The notes below the pieces were generated by a model. The model worked only from the letters and a program-made list of their open reading frames with translations. It had not been told where the DNA came from and did not search any database. Of a stretch of DNA of 64,000 nucleotides, positions 35,359 through 47,800 are shown one piece after another. The stretch is from Triticum aestivum (taxonomy: Eukaryota > Streptophyta > Magnoliopsida > Poales > Poaceae): positions 321,639,955 through 321,703,954 of the forward strand of contig NC_057813.1 of the NCBI RefSeq assembly GCF_018294505.1. The letters run 5' to 3'. The position numbers were made by a program, and so were the translations under genes. Every line of letters begins with the position of its first letter. The first letter of the stretch is position 1.

Positions 35359-35673
35359 GCTACATTTATACTTGTTGGATGACATTATCCCATCTATCTC
35401 TATTTGATCATTCACTTTGCTTGGTGATGAGTGCATGTATTCAATCTTTATTATTTTGAGCGCTCCACCAAGATGTATGTGACATGGAAGAGTAACCTAT
35501 GAGCCCAACTCTTTGTGCATTTGCGGTCCAAAGCAAATCTTAAACTATGCACAAATTTAGGGGGAGCTCTTGCTTATCACATACTTCTCAAAGCGACAAT
35601 GTTTTTCAGTCTTATTATTATTTGTCGAAGTTTTGATCTATATATTGTAATCAATTACCAAAAAGGGGGAGAT
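35359..35673 (+). promoter_or_regulatory. Second part of the multiple-PPT region (right copy)
   Basis: Continuation of the sequence cut at 26744, homologous to 14531-14847. It holds TTTAGGGGGAGCTC (about 35557) and CCAAAAAGGGGGAGATT (about 35658-35673); the last abuts the LTR start TGAAGGTGC. Confidence 0.8.
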
Positions 35674-37365
35674 TGAAGGTGCAAATATCCCTAGGTAGTT
35701 TTGGTAATTCCTAACAACATATAGCTCATTAAGCTAACATCATTCAAAGATGAACATTTCAGGAAAAGCTCAATGAATGAAATGGCATGGATAAGGAAAG
35801 TGGATCGCTCAAAATACTAAGGATAAAAGGATTGGCTCAAGCTCAAAAGCTCAAGACTCTACATTTTATATTTTAGTGATCCAAGATCACATTGAGTCTA
35901 TAGGAAAAGCCAATACTATAAAGGAGGGATGAGGTGTTGTTTAATGAGTTTCTTGCTCCACAGTGCTTAGTGATATGCTCCAAAAACCCTCAACTACTTT
36001 CTCATATCCACATATGACCCAAAACAAAAGTCAAACTCGGCCCCACCGATTCTTTCTACCCGGCGCCACCGAGTTCAGATGTCATAGCCACTGCCACAAA
36101 CCCTAGGCAAATCGGTATCACCGATAGGGATCGCAGTCTCACCGAGATGGGATTGTAATCTCTCTGTTTCCCTTTGTAACGTTTCGGTCTCACCGAGATG
36201 AGCGATCGGTCCCACCAAGATTGCAATGTAAACTCTCTGTTTCCTTTTCATAACATTTCGGTCTCACCAAAATGAGCGAACCGGTCCCACCGAGTTTACC
36301 TGACCAACTCTCTGGTTAGCTTATTACCAAAATCGGTCTCACCGAGTTTGTGTAATTGGTCTCACCGAGATTACGTTATGCCCTAACCCTAACCATATAG
36401 GTCCTACCGAGTTGCATGTCGGTCCTACTAAAAATCCTAATGGTCACTAGGTTTACTAAATCGGTCTGACCGAGTTTGTTGATTCGGTCCCACCGAGATT
36501 GGTAAATTGTGTGTAATGGTTAGATTTTGTGTGGAGGCTATTTATACCCCTCCACCTCCTCTTCATTCATGGAGAGAGCCATCAGAACAAACCTACACTT
36601 CCAACTTAAGATTTCTGAGAGAGAACCACCTACTCATGTGTTGAGGCCAAGATATTCCATTCCTACCATATGAATCTTGATCTCTAGCCTTCCCCAAGTT
36701 TCTTTCCACTCAAATCTTCTTTCCACCAAATCCAAATCCTGTGAGAGAGAGTTGAGTGTTGGGGAGACTATCATTTGAAGCACAAGAGCAAGGAGTTCAT
36801 CATCAACACACCATTTGTTACTTCTTGGAGAGTGGTGTCTCGTAGATTGGCTAGGTGTCACTTGGGAGCCTCCGACAAGATTGTGGAGTTGAACTAAGGA
36901 GTTTGTAAGGGCAAGGAGATCGCCTACTTCATGAAGATCTACCGCTAGTGAGGCAAGTCCTTCCTGCGTGACGGCCATGGTGGGATAGACAAGGTTGCTT
37001 CTTCATGGACCCTTCATGGGTGGAGCCCTCCATGGACTCGCGCAGCCGTTACCCTTCGTGGGTTGAAGTCTCCATCAATGTGGATGTACGATAGCACCAC
37101 CTATCGGAACCATGACAAAAACATCTGTGTCTCCAATTGCGTTTGAATCCTCCAATCCCTTCCCTTTACATTCTCGCAAGTTGCATGCTTTACTTTCCGC
37201 TGCTCATATACTCTTTGCATGCTTGCTTGAATTGTGTGAAGATTGCTTGACTTGTGCTAAGATAGCTACAATCTGCCAAAGACTAAAATTGGGAAAAGGA
37301 TAAGTTTTTAATTGGTCAAGTATTCTAATCACCCCCCCCCCTCTAGACATACTTCCGATCCTACA
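35674..37365 (+). repeat. 3' LTR of the Sirevirus-like composite (1,692 bp)
   Basis: Starts TGAAGGTGCAAATATCC and ends CTTCCGATCCTACA. The palindrome array is at about 36035-36500 and the TATA box CTATTTATA at 36538. It is close in sequence to the LTR at 14848-20461 minus its insertion. The right flank is an Athila integrase (TCTAC at 37366 would be one TSD copy); the partner is lost. Confidence 0.9.
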
Positions 37366-39470
37366 TCTACCCACTTAATAACATAATCAACAACAACAAA
37401 AATATGTGTATACCCATTAGAGGAAGGAAAATGTCCCATGTAATCAAATCCCCAAACATCAAATGGTTCAACAGCAAGAGAATAATTCATAGGCATTTCT
37501 TGATGCTTACCAATATTTCCAATTCTTTGACATTCATCAAAATATAAAACAAACTTACGAGCATCTTTGAAGAGAGTAGGCCAATAAAAACCGCATTACA
37601 ATACCTTGTGAGCAGTTCTATCTCCCGCATGATGTCCTCCATAAGCTTCGGAGTGACATTTCCATAGAATTTGTTCTTGTTCATGCTCAAGTACACAACG
37701 TCTAATAATACCATCTACTCCTTCTTTATAAAGTGTGGATCATCCCAAAAGTAATGTCTCAAATCATAGAAGAATTTTTTGTTTTGTTGGTACGTGAACC
37801 TAGGTGGTATGTATTTAGCAACAATGTAATCTGCATAGTCAGCATACCAAGGAGTGTTATGAGAAAAATTTATTGCATCTAATTGTTCAGCAGGAAAGCT
37901 ATCATTAATAGGCTGTGGGTCATCAAGAATATTCTCTAACCTAGACAAGTTATCGGCCATGGGGTTCTCAACTCCTTTTATATCAGTGATATGTAAGTCA
38001 AATTCTTGTAGCAAAAGAACCCACCTAATGAGTCTAGGTTTAGCATCTTTCTTTTCCATAAGATATTTTATAGCAGCATGATCAGTGTGAACAGTCACTT
38101 TAGAATCAACAATGTAAGATCTAAATTTATCACAAGCAAACACCAATGCTAAGAATTCTTTTTCAATAGTAGCACAATTTCATTGAGCACTGTCCAGAGT
38201 TTTAATAGCATAATGGATAATATTTAATTTCTTATCAACTCTTTATCCTAGAACAACACCAACAACATAATCACTAGCATCACACATAATTTCAATAGGC
38301 AAGTTCCAATCAGGTGGTTGAACAATAGGTGTAGAAATCAAGGATTTCTTAAGTGTTTCAAAGGCTTCTACACAATCATCATCAAAAACAAATGGAACAT
38401 CCTTTTGTAAAAGATTTGTAAGAGGCCTAGATATTTTAGAGAAGTCTTTAATAAACCTCCTATAGAAACCAGCATGACCGAGGAAACTACGAATACCTTT
38501 GATATCTTTAGGACATGGCATTTTCTCAATTGCATAAACTTTATCTTTGTCCACCTCAATACCTCATTCAGAAATTTTATGCCCCAAGAGAATACCTTCA
38601 TTAACCATAAAGTGGCACACCTCCCAATTTAAGACAAGATTAGTCTGCTCGCATCTCTGCAAAACTCGATCAAGGTTGCCCAAGCATTCATCAAAAGAAG
38701 TGTCGTAAACAGAAAAATCATCCATGAAAAACTCAACAATCTTTTCACAAAAGTTAGAGAATATAGCAGTCATACATCTTTGAAAGGTAGCAGGTGCATT
38801 GCATAAACCAAAATGCATACGTCTATAAGCATAAGTTCCAAAAGGACAAGTAAAGGTGGTTTTCTTTTGATCGGGTAGTGAGACAGGTATTTGAGAAAAA
38901 TCGAAATATCCATCAAGGAAGCAAAAATGTGTGTGCTTTGACAACCTTTCTTGCATTTGATCAATAAAACATAGAGGGTAATGATCTTTTCTAGTAGCTT
39001 TATTTAATTTTCTAAAATCAATTACCATTCTTTAGCCAGTGACAATTCTTTGTGGAATAAGTTCATTCTTGTCATTAGAAACAACAGTAATACCTCCTTT
39101 TTAAGGGACACAATGAATGGGACTTACCCATCAACTATCAGCTATGGGATAGATTATACCTGCTTCCAGAAGCTTAAGTATTTCCGTTCTTACCACTTCT
39201 TTCATTTTAGGATTTAAACATCATGGGTGATCAACAACGGGTTTAGCACCGGGCTCCATATTAATTTTGTGCTGATAGAGAGTGGGACTAATGCCCTTTA
39301 AATCATCAAGAGTATATCCAATTGAAGCTCGGTGCTTCTTCAGAACCTTCAATAATCTTTCTTCTTCATGTTCTGAAAGGTTAGCACTAATATTAACAGG
39401 ATATATCTTTTTCTCATCAAGATAAGCATATTTCAAAGTGTCTGGCAATTGTTTTAATTCAAACACAGGA
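37366..39470 (-). pseudogene. Athila-type pol: RT, RNase H and start of integrase
   Basis: RT at 39028-38564 includes MVIDFRKLNKATRKDHYPL and the catalytic motif FMDD (FFMDDFSVYD). The RT connection (38554-38243) has FLGHAGFYRRFIKDFS. RNase H (38146-37715) has [12 protein letters not shown] and MADNLSRLE. The integrase HHCC zinc region lies around 37690-37560, frame-shifted, and the core begins with FDVWGFDYMGHFP-like sequence. It stops near VVVDYVIKW at 37366, where the next element starts. A TAG in the RT N-terminal region and several indels inactivate it. The segment 39466-39221 (DDLKGISPTLYQHKINM) is the protease-RT linker. Confidence 0.85.
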
Positions 39471-39952
39471 TCACCTTTAGGTGGAGGAGGACCTCTTAGA
39501 GTTTCAATAGGTAAATTGTGTTTAAGCAGAGGACGTTGTTCAAAGAATTTTTTTATCTATTCTTTCATGCAGATGCATATCATTTTCATGGTCTAGCAAA
39601 TATTATTCTAGTGGATCAGTAGGAGGCACATCAATAGAAGCAAGACCAATTATTTCATCCTTACTAGACAATTCTTTCTTACGATGTTTTCTACTAAACT
39701 TGAAAAATTAAACTCACGAGACTCATCACCAAAACTAACACTCACAGTTTGCTTCTTGCAATCTATTTTAGCATTAATGGTGTTCAAGAAAGGTCTACCA
39801 AATATAATGGGACAAAAGTCATCATGTGGGGAACCAAGAACAAGAAAATCAGTAGGCTATTTTATTTTCCCACACAAGACTTCAACATCTCTAACAATCC
39901 CAAGTGGTGTGATGGTGTATCTATTAGCAAGTTTAATAGTAACATATATGTT

Positions 39953-41080
39953 TTATTTTTTAGCGGGTGCTATATCATTCATAATTTCTTGATATAAGGT
40001 ACAAGGAATAGCACTCACGCTAGCACCTATGTCGCATAAACCATGATAACAGTGATCTCCTATTTTAACTGAGACAACAGGCATGCCAACAACGGGTCTA
40101 TGTTTATCTTTTTCACCGGGTTTGGCAATTCTAGCAGCTTCATCACAGAAGTAAATAACATACCCATCTATATTTTGAACCAGGAGATCTTTGACCACAG
40201 CAACACTAGGTTCAGCGGGTTTGGAAGTTCTATTATAACTTTTGTTGACCATAGTTGAAACTTTAGCATGTTCCTTTATCCTAACAGGGAAAGGTGGTTT
40301 TTTAATATAAGCAGTAGGAACAACTAGATCAACATTATAAAAAATAGTTTCATCTTTATCTATTACCGGTTCTTTAATTTCTTCTTTGATAGGTGGGTGA
40401 TATTTAAACCACTTCTCCGTAGGGAGGTCAACATGAGTAGCAAATGATTCACAAAAGGAGGCTACTATCTCACAGTCAAGTCCATATTTAGTGCTAAACT
40501 TTTGAAAAGCATCGGTATTCATAAAAGATTTAACACAATCATACTTGAGCTTAATACCCGACTCTTTACCTTCCTCGAGTTCCCAATCTTCAGAGTTGTG
40601 TTTAATTCTTTCTAAAAGATCCCACTGGAAGTCAATAGTCTTCTTCATAAAGGAACCAGTACAAGAAGTATCGAGCATGGATCGATCATCATGAGAAAGC
40701 CGAGCATAAAAATTCTGAATAATAATTTCTCTTGAGAGCTCTTGATTGGGGCATGAATATAACATTGACTTAAGACTCCCCCAAGCTAGAGCGATAATTT
40801 CTCCCTCACAACGCCAAAAATTATATATATAATCCCGATCACGATGAACTAGATGCATAGGATGAAACTTTTGGTGAAATTCCAATTTCAATAGATTCCA
40901 ATTCCAAGATCCAATATCAACGCAAAAGCCTATACCATGCCAATGCTTTTCCCTTCAAAGATAAAGGGAAAACCTTCTTCTTAGCTTCATCTCCGGGTAA
41001 ACCTGCAAGATTAAATAATCAACAAATTTCATCCACATATATCAAGTGCATATCAGGAGGTTCGGTTCCATCTCCTGCAT
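39953..41080 (-). pseudogene. Athila-type gag-protease, interrupted
   Basis: A 312-residue frame (40891-39953) covers the gag core (KFHPMHLVHRDRDYIYNFWR, SWGSL-like LAWGSLKSMLYSCPNQELS) and the protease with CDIGASVSAIP, where DIGAS replaces the usual DTGAS/DLGAS active site. Upstream gag (41080-40892) continues in another frame. The gag-to-RT linker (39952-39471) has frame breaks. Gag here belongs to the long-CA Athila type without an obvious zinc knuckle in the visible part. Confidence 0.85.
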
Positions 41081-41303
41081 AAGGATTAGCTAGCAGTTGT
41101 TCTATCATACCTGAAGGAATTTCATAACCAATATTTTCAACAGGTGCAGTAGGCTAAGGGGCAACTAATTGTGGTTCCGGTCAAGGTGAAGATACCCCGA
41201 ACAAACCCCTCAAAGGATTGTTTTCCATAGTAACAAGTACAATAAATTTCAGCACGTAGTAATAATTTATCCTTACTGACTTCCACATACCAAGAGCGCT
41301 TCA

Positions 41304-41322
41304 CTCCCCGGCAAAGGCACCA
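41304..41322 (-). promoter_or_regulatory. Primer-binding site of the Athila-type element
   Basis: On the minus strand TGGTGCCTTTGCCGGGGAG follows the LTR end by about 11 bases, a slightly mutated form of the usual Athila PBS region (TGGCGCCGTTGCCGGGGAG). It sets orientation and the LTR inner edge. Confidence 0.8.
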
Positions 41323-41333
41323 GAAAAGAGCCC

Positions 41334-42848
41334 TGATGACCCACAAGTATAGTGATCAATTGTAGTCCTTTCGATAAGTAAGAGTGTCGAACCCAATGAG
41401 GAGCAGAAGGAAATGACAAGCGGTTTTCAGCAAGGTAATGTCTGCAAGCAATGAAATTATAAGTAACGAGTAGTTTGATAGCAAGATAATTTGTAACGAT
41501 CAAGTAACGGTAATGGTAAAAAAAGTGCAGCAAGGTAGCCCAATCCTTTTGAGGCAAAGACGGGCCAAAACAAGCTCTTCTGATAAGCAAAGCATTCTTG
41601 AGGGTACACGGGAATTTTCATCTAGTCACTTTCATCATGTTGGTTTGATTTGTGTTCGCTACTTTGATAATTTGATATGTGGGTGAACCGGTGCTTAGGT
41701 GTAGTTCTTACTTGAACAAACCTCCTACTTATGATTAACCCCCTCGCAAGCATCCGCAACTATGAGAAAAATATTAAGAATAAATCTAACCATAGCATTA
41801 AACTTTTGCATCCAAATCAGTCCCTTACGGAATAGCACATAAACTAGGGTTTAAGATTCTGTCACTCTCGCAACCCATCATCTAATAACTACTCCATAAT
41901 GCATTCCCTTAGGCCCAAATATTGTGAAGTGTCATGTAGTCGACGTTCACATGACACCACTAACGGAATCACAACATACATACTATCTAAATATCAAACA
42001 CATATCAAGTTCACATGATTACTTGCAACAAGATTTCTCCCATGACCTTAAGAACAAAAGTAACTACTCACAAATGATAATCATGCTCAAGATTAGAGGG
42101 GTATTAAATAGCATAATGGGTCTTAACATATAATCTTCCACCAAATAAACCATATAGTAATCAACTACAAGATGTAATCAACACTACTAGTCACCCACAA
42201 GCACCAATCTATAGTTCCGGTACAAAGGTTGAACACAAGAGATGAACTAGGGTTTGAGAGGAGATGGTGTTGTTGAAGATGTTGATGGAGATTTCCCTCC
42301 CCAAGATGGGAGAGTTGTTGGTGATGATCATGACAATGATTTCCCCCTCCGGGAGGGAAGTTCCCTCGGCAGAATCGCTCCGCTGGAGGGCAAAAGTGCT
42401 CCAGCCCAAGTTCTATCTTGAGACGGCGGAGCTTCGTCCCTAAAGTCATCCCCTTATTTTTCTAGGTCAAAATGACTTATATACCAAAAGAGGGGCACCG
42501 AAGGTGGGCCAAGGAGGGCACAACCCACCAGGGCACGCCTGGCTCCCTAGCGCGCCCAGGTGGGTTGTGCCCACCTAGTGGGCCCCCTCTGGTAGTTATT
42601 TGCTCTAATAATTCTTATTTATTCCATTAAAATTCCTCGTGAATTTTCATCTCATTTGGAGTTGTGCAGAATAGGTAGCCTGACATAGCTTTTTCGGGTC
42701 CAGATTTCCAGCTGTCGGAATTCTCCCTCTTTGTGTGAACCTTGCATATTATGAGAGAAAAGGCATTATAATTTCTCCAAAAAGCATTATTATGCATAAA
42801 AACATTATAAATAACAGTAGGAAAATATGATGCAAAATGGACGTATCA
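41334..42848 (-). repeat. 5' LTR of the Athila-type element (1,515 bp)
   Basis: On the minus strand it runs from TGATACGTCCATTTTGC (42848) to GTGGGTCATCA (41334). The start is typical of the Sabrina/WHAM group, the most abundant Gypsy LTRs in Triticeae. A TATA-like TTGGTATATAAGTC lies at about 42475-42488. The outer flank is AACAC at 42849. Confidence 0.88.
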
Positions 42849-43485
42849 AACACAAGGATGGATGCCCTCATTGTGAGAAAAATCACCCAGCCGAAGAATG
42901 CCCGACTAGGCAGGTTACTTGTTTCTTTATGAAGGAACTACGCACTACCCTGCTCAATGTCACATTTACTCCAAGGTACAGGAAATTATTAAGAAGCAGA
43001 AAGAAGCCCTCGGGAAAAGTTTATAAGAATCTATGATGAAGGAAGATGTTGAAGACCCCGATTGAGAAGGCCTAAACAGATTTTACGCCCATGCCTGCTA
43101 TTCATGTGGAGAAGTACATTTTTCATAGTATTGCACAAATGAAAGCTGAGAGTATCCGGGGGACTTCCCAATAGCAAAAGTGAAGTTTGACCCTTAGGAG
43201 ATAGAAGCTCTGATCATGAGGAAGAAACCCAGGAAGAGGAAACGAAGGCAACCCCAGAATAACCCAATTTCTGCAGAGAAGGACCTGAGTCATATCACTC
43301 CTTACAGGTGCAAGAATTTAGTTCATTACACTAATAAATGTCCAGAGAAGAAGCCAAGAGCTCAAAGAGCAGACACCATCCCCAAGAATCCCAAAGACTT
43401 ATCGGAAGTTATTTGTTTTCATTATAGGGAAGCAGGACATTATGCTACTAAATGTCCCAACAAGATGAAAGCTGGAGCTGAGTAG
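42849..43485 (+). pseudogene. Gypsy gag C-terminus with about five CCHC-type zinc knuckles
   Basis: Knuckle-like motifs in order: CPHCEKNHPAEEC (one residue short), a frame-shifted GTTHYPAQC, ACYSCGE followed by a broken HFS..YC (about 43105-43135), RCKNLVHYTNKC and CFHYREAGHYATKC (first Cys pairs degraded). It ends KMKAGAE at TAG (43483-43485). The linkers are lysine/arginine-rich (KKPRKRKRRQP). Several stops and at least two frame changes. Zinc knuckles bind the element's RNA during packaging; most gags have one or two, so five is notable. Confidence 0.65.
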
Positions 43486-44790
43486 TTGGAATTTTGATAT
43501 TGGTAATAAGTGTAGTAGGAAGAAAAATTATTTTCATGAGTACGATGAGTTTGAGTTATGTAATGGGTGCTCAGAGATTGTAATGAATTCATGAAATCAA
43601 TAAAGTTAATCTGCCATGATTGCATACGTTAATTTTATGATTTGTTACCCTATGAACAAAGATTTTGACCATTTTTCGAGGAGATGAGAAATATGGTCTA
43701 TGGATGGATTTGTGAATTGCATTTTAAGGGTGGTAGTACCCTGTGAGAACACCTGACCAATGGAAAGGAAAAATGTATTCCGCAGAGTGGAGTTCGGACA
43801 AACTAGGTATGAGTTTTATTTTAATGTCTTGGTTACCCCAAGAGTATGAAGGAATGAAGTACTATTGGATTTAAAGGAGGTATAATGTTGGAATATGGAA
43901 CAATTGTAACCCCATGATGAGTTATAAACTATACATGTGTTGAAGTGGGCCCATAACCCACAGGCCCAGGAAATTAATAAGGATCAACTAATCCCTGGAA
44001 GAAGAAATTTTGGAACAAGTTACAATTTTATCTGTAGACGTTTCCTAGGAGGTTTCGAAAAAACCCGAGAGTTGTGAAGAAACTTTAGATGTCTTGTTCA
44101 GCTTGCAGAAACAATGGATTTACCTGAACCCAGTTTGAGGACAAGAGAATTTCTGCAATGCTTGTGATGATGCCCACGTGTTAGAATACGTGATTCACAG
44201 TCGATGTATGAAGTAATGATTCAAATACGGGGTGGATTGGCCAACATACCGGAGACTTCTATCATGAACTATCATATGTTGATGGAGAATCAGAGAGCCC
44301 TGAAAACCTTAGAAGAGTGTCGACACGATAAGTCATAAAACCATATAATGGTAGAACGATGGAACCCTGTACAGGCAACCATTGCCAACCGTAGGTTATA
44401 CGGTGAGATTCAACCCAGACCCATTTGCTGCAGGATAAGCCAATAATGATTTACCACCATGAGGTTTCGATAGTTGTTTAGTATGGGCGATAGACTTGTC
44501 AGCCGAGAAGACTCAGGCTCATAGGAACAATACCATGATGGAAGGACACAAGAATTTGATGAAAAGATTATGCCCCTAACTAAGGACCACATCGTAGGAA
44601 ATTTCCCAAAGATCTGAGAAGACCGACATTGGCATTACCAAGGATGGAGCACATGATATTCGATGGAACCATAACCTTGCTTCTAAGGGTGGTAGAACCT
44701 CTGACCATTGTGAGAACAATGGATTTTCAAGAAGACCCCCCAAACCCTAACCTTCTTTCTAGCCTCTTCGAATCTCGAGGATGAGATTCA
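43486..44790 (+). other. Non-coding internal region where pol would be expected
   Basis: No RT, RNase H or integrase motif in six frames. PPT-like AAGGGTGGTAG occurs at about 43726-43736 and 44685-44695, before the true PPT. The sequence may be a scrambled remnant of pol and 3' UTR. Confidence 0.55.
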
Positions 44791-44807
44791 TTTTAAGGGT
44801 GGTAGTT
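44791..44807 (+). promoter_or_regulatory. Polypurine tract before the TGTAACATCCC LTR
   Basis: TTTTAAGGGTGGTAG ends just before TGTAACATCCC. The preceding CTCGAGGATGAGATTCA is commonly seen before PPTs of chromovirus-type Gypsy elements in plants, which suggests that lineage. Confidence 0.7.
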
Positions 44808-47800
44808 TGTAACATCCCAAAATTCTAAATTTTGGAATGTTATATTAAATAAATATTTATGCTTGTTTGTTTTATTGTTGCGTGATTGACTGTGTGAAAT
44901 TGAGTTGAATTTGAAACTTTTCGAAAGTTACATGAGAGGGAATGAAACGACTTTCCCAAACTTTCATCCTTTCATTTTTATCTCAGTGAATTATAATTCA
45001 ATTCAAACACAAAACCTAAGAGTGAAGATGACATGACTTCTTCCATTTGAAATGAAAAGGGTTTTTGAGAAGATTTGAATTCCATCTGAAAATATTTCAA
45101 ATTCAGAAACTTTATGAAACTCAATGATTTTCACGAGAGAAGATAAAATGACTTCTTCAAAGATGAGTTGGAAGTTTCAAAGAAACAACTTGAAAGTCAC
45201 TTGGAAGTTATTTGAATTTTCAATTTTTTAGTTTTCAAACATATTCAAAAGTAGAGAAGTAATATGACAATTCAAAATTCATAGGCATTTGGAATATATT
45301 TGGCCAAGGAAAAACAGAAAAAGATTTGAAAGTGGTTTGAATTTCAAATTCAAAGCCACTTAGAGGTTATTTGGTTTTTATCCAAATTAGTTTTATCCAA
45401 AAATAAAGTAAATGGAAATAAGGGTAAAATGATTACCTTCAATGGAAAATTAGGAGAAATAAATTTGAAATCATTTTGGTATTTTAAAAATGATTTTTAT
45501 TGGGTTTTATTGCAACATCAGCACTATTTGGCTTTTGTGAATATGTGTGGATTTTATTTGAACTTGAAAAATAGTTCATGTTTTAGGAAATATTTCAACG
45601 AAAATTTTGGTATATTATATGTCTATGTATAATTTTTAATTTCACTTTTGTCTTAGTTTTATTCTTTGTTTGTTAAAACAAAAAAGACAAACAACCGAAG
45701 CCAGCAGGCCCAATAGTGCCCAGCACCGCGACCACCTCTCTCTCTCCCCCTCGGCCCAACCGCCACACGCCCGCACCTGAATCCCCTCCTGACTGGTCGA
45801 TCGCTCCCTCCCCTCTTGTCTTCTCTCACTGACCAGCGGGCCTCACGCCATCTTCTTCCCCTCGCCCATGCCAGGCCACGCCGAAGCGCGTTCGCGCCGC
45901 CGCCGTATCCCGCTCCTCTCGGGATCACTGAACCCCTTGCCCCTCTGCCAGGCAAACCCTACCCCTATATATACCCCTCACCCTCGAACGATTCTGCCCT
46001 AAAGCCCTAACCCCTACCCCCTCTCGACGTCGGAATCCCTCGCCGGAGTTACCTGAAGCCGCCGCCGCCATTACCGGGCCCCCACTCGCCACAGATTCCC
46101 TTGCCACTGTCTGACACCACCATCGTGTTCGCCGCCCTCTCCCACACCTCCCCGTGCCCTCGCCTGAGCCGTAAACTCACCGGAGCACCGTCACCGCCGA
46201 CTCCCGAACGCCATCACCGCCCCGACCTCACCGCCGTCCTCCTCCGACGTGCCCAAGCATCGCCGAGGCCACCACCGTGATTTTCTTCTTCTGCTGCACC
46301 CTCCCGATGAGTTCCCCAAGCTCGACGACGACCGGAGCGCCGTCCCCATCAACCACCGAAGCCGGAGCACCTCGCTGGAGTTCGTCTTCGTTGTGGTATG
46401 CTTCCCCTCTGTTTGATCTATGTTAGACGGCGTAGATTAGATCTTGCGAACGGGTAGGTTTTCTTTATTGTAGATCGGTTTTAGTTCCGGTTTAATCCGG
46501 TTTAGATCGAGCTGGCCACTTCATTTTTTTTCTCCTTTAGCCCTTGCTGCCGTATGCTCTAGGTTTTGGCCACCCGCCCGATTCTGTTATCGAATGCACA
46601 GCCGCATCCAAGCACAAGCCGCCACGTAGTAGTGGCCGATCTGTAGCGTTTAATTTTTGTTTTAGTTTCTGTTTTAAAAGCAGAATAGTTCTGTTTTTAG
46701 AAATTCAATAACTTTTAGGTATTAAGTCCAAATTGAGTGATTATTTTCGCATTAGTTTAAAAATTTGTTGAAGTTTCTGTTGATGCACTTGGATTTCAAA
46801 TTTGAGTAATTTAATTTGAATTTGATTAATTTTGTTCAAATCACTAATTTGGACGTATCTTGAGTTTTATAAAATATTTTTGATCGATTCCTTTTGCTAC
46901 TATTTGTTATTGTTTTGTCTATCCAGTAGCATATAGAGATTTATTTTTATTTTTTTAATTAGGGGGCAAAATAGTACTATTTTAGTTCTAGTTTTGTTTT
47001 ATTCTTTTCTTTATAGTTTTAGTTGTTTTTAATTTATTTCTTTTTGTCACTTTTGACAAATTTAGTTATGTTTCTGTTATTGATCAATAGACAATTTTAT
47101 TCTTATTTAAAAAAATATTTCCTTTAGTTTTGTAAGAAAACTTGTATAGGTCATAGTTAGAGTTTTGTAAAAGCTTTTTATTTATTTATTTTTGCTATTA
47201 AAATTTTATGAAAAAATACTTTCTATTAAATTTAGTTGTTTTACATTTTCTTTTTTTGTTAATTTATTAGTTTAAAGCTTTATTTTACTATTAAGTTTTA
47301 TGTAGGACAAAAAACTATTTTTACTGTTTGTAGTAAAGTCTTAGACTTTTCCTTCGTAGTTTTTCTCGTAGTTTTCCTTGAAGTTCTTTTGATTTTATTT
47401 GGTTGTTATTATTTGATTTATTTGTTGTTTATTGATAATTATGATTGCTAGAAATTTCTTCTAGAATGGTTGCTTATGTGAATACAATGCTTGACTATAT
47501 AGATTTTCTTCGGAGAGTGACGAATAGTACTATCAGGATTTCTCTGAGAGCGGTAATATCTTCATCAACTTATCAGGCGAGTTCACTTTGACCATGTTAT
47601 TCAAACCTATATTTTTATTGCATTTAGTGTCACCATTCATAATCCCTCCATTAGTGATATTGACTTCTTATAGTTGAGTAGAATGCATGAGGTAGGAACC
47701 CATCTCCCTGTTATCAAGCCTGGGACGTTATATAGTTTTAGTGCTACATGATAGTAGACGGGGTTTGGTATGAGTGCTCGGGAGTGATGTGAGAATGAGG

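Larger units (their letters stand above)
10876..37365 (+). mobile_element. Sirevirus-like Copia composite: LTR fragment, ORF2, LTR, gag, ORF2, LTR
   Basis: Three LTRs (10876-11768 partial, 14848-20461, 35674-37365) alternate with two internal regions. The first internal region (11769-14847) holds only accessory ORF2. The second (20462-35673) holds gag and ORF2. No protease, integrase, RT or RNase H is present in either, so the composite is non-autonomous. PBS TGGTATCAGAGC after the middle LTR, repeated PPT-like GGGGGAG words before each 3' LTR, and gag type fit the Sirevirus (Maximus) lineage of Copia. Two later elements are nested inside. The right end abuts an Athila integrase at 37366; the left end is lost. 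Confidence 0.75.
37366..42848 (-). mobile_element. Athila-type Gypsy (Sabrina/WHAM-like), 5' part, minus strand
   Basis: From right to left on the minus strand: 5' LTR (41334-42848), PBS (41304-41322), gag, protease, RT, RNase H and the start of integrase, where the Sirevirus-like LTR interrupts it at 37366. Gag and RT wording is of the Athila lineage. The rest of integrase and the 3' LTR are not in the window. Confidence 0.85.

Noticed and set aside
37366..37370. TCTAC as target-site duplication of the Sirevirus-like composite
   Set aside because: The left partner cannot be found because the left LTR start is deleted. It remains unproven.
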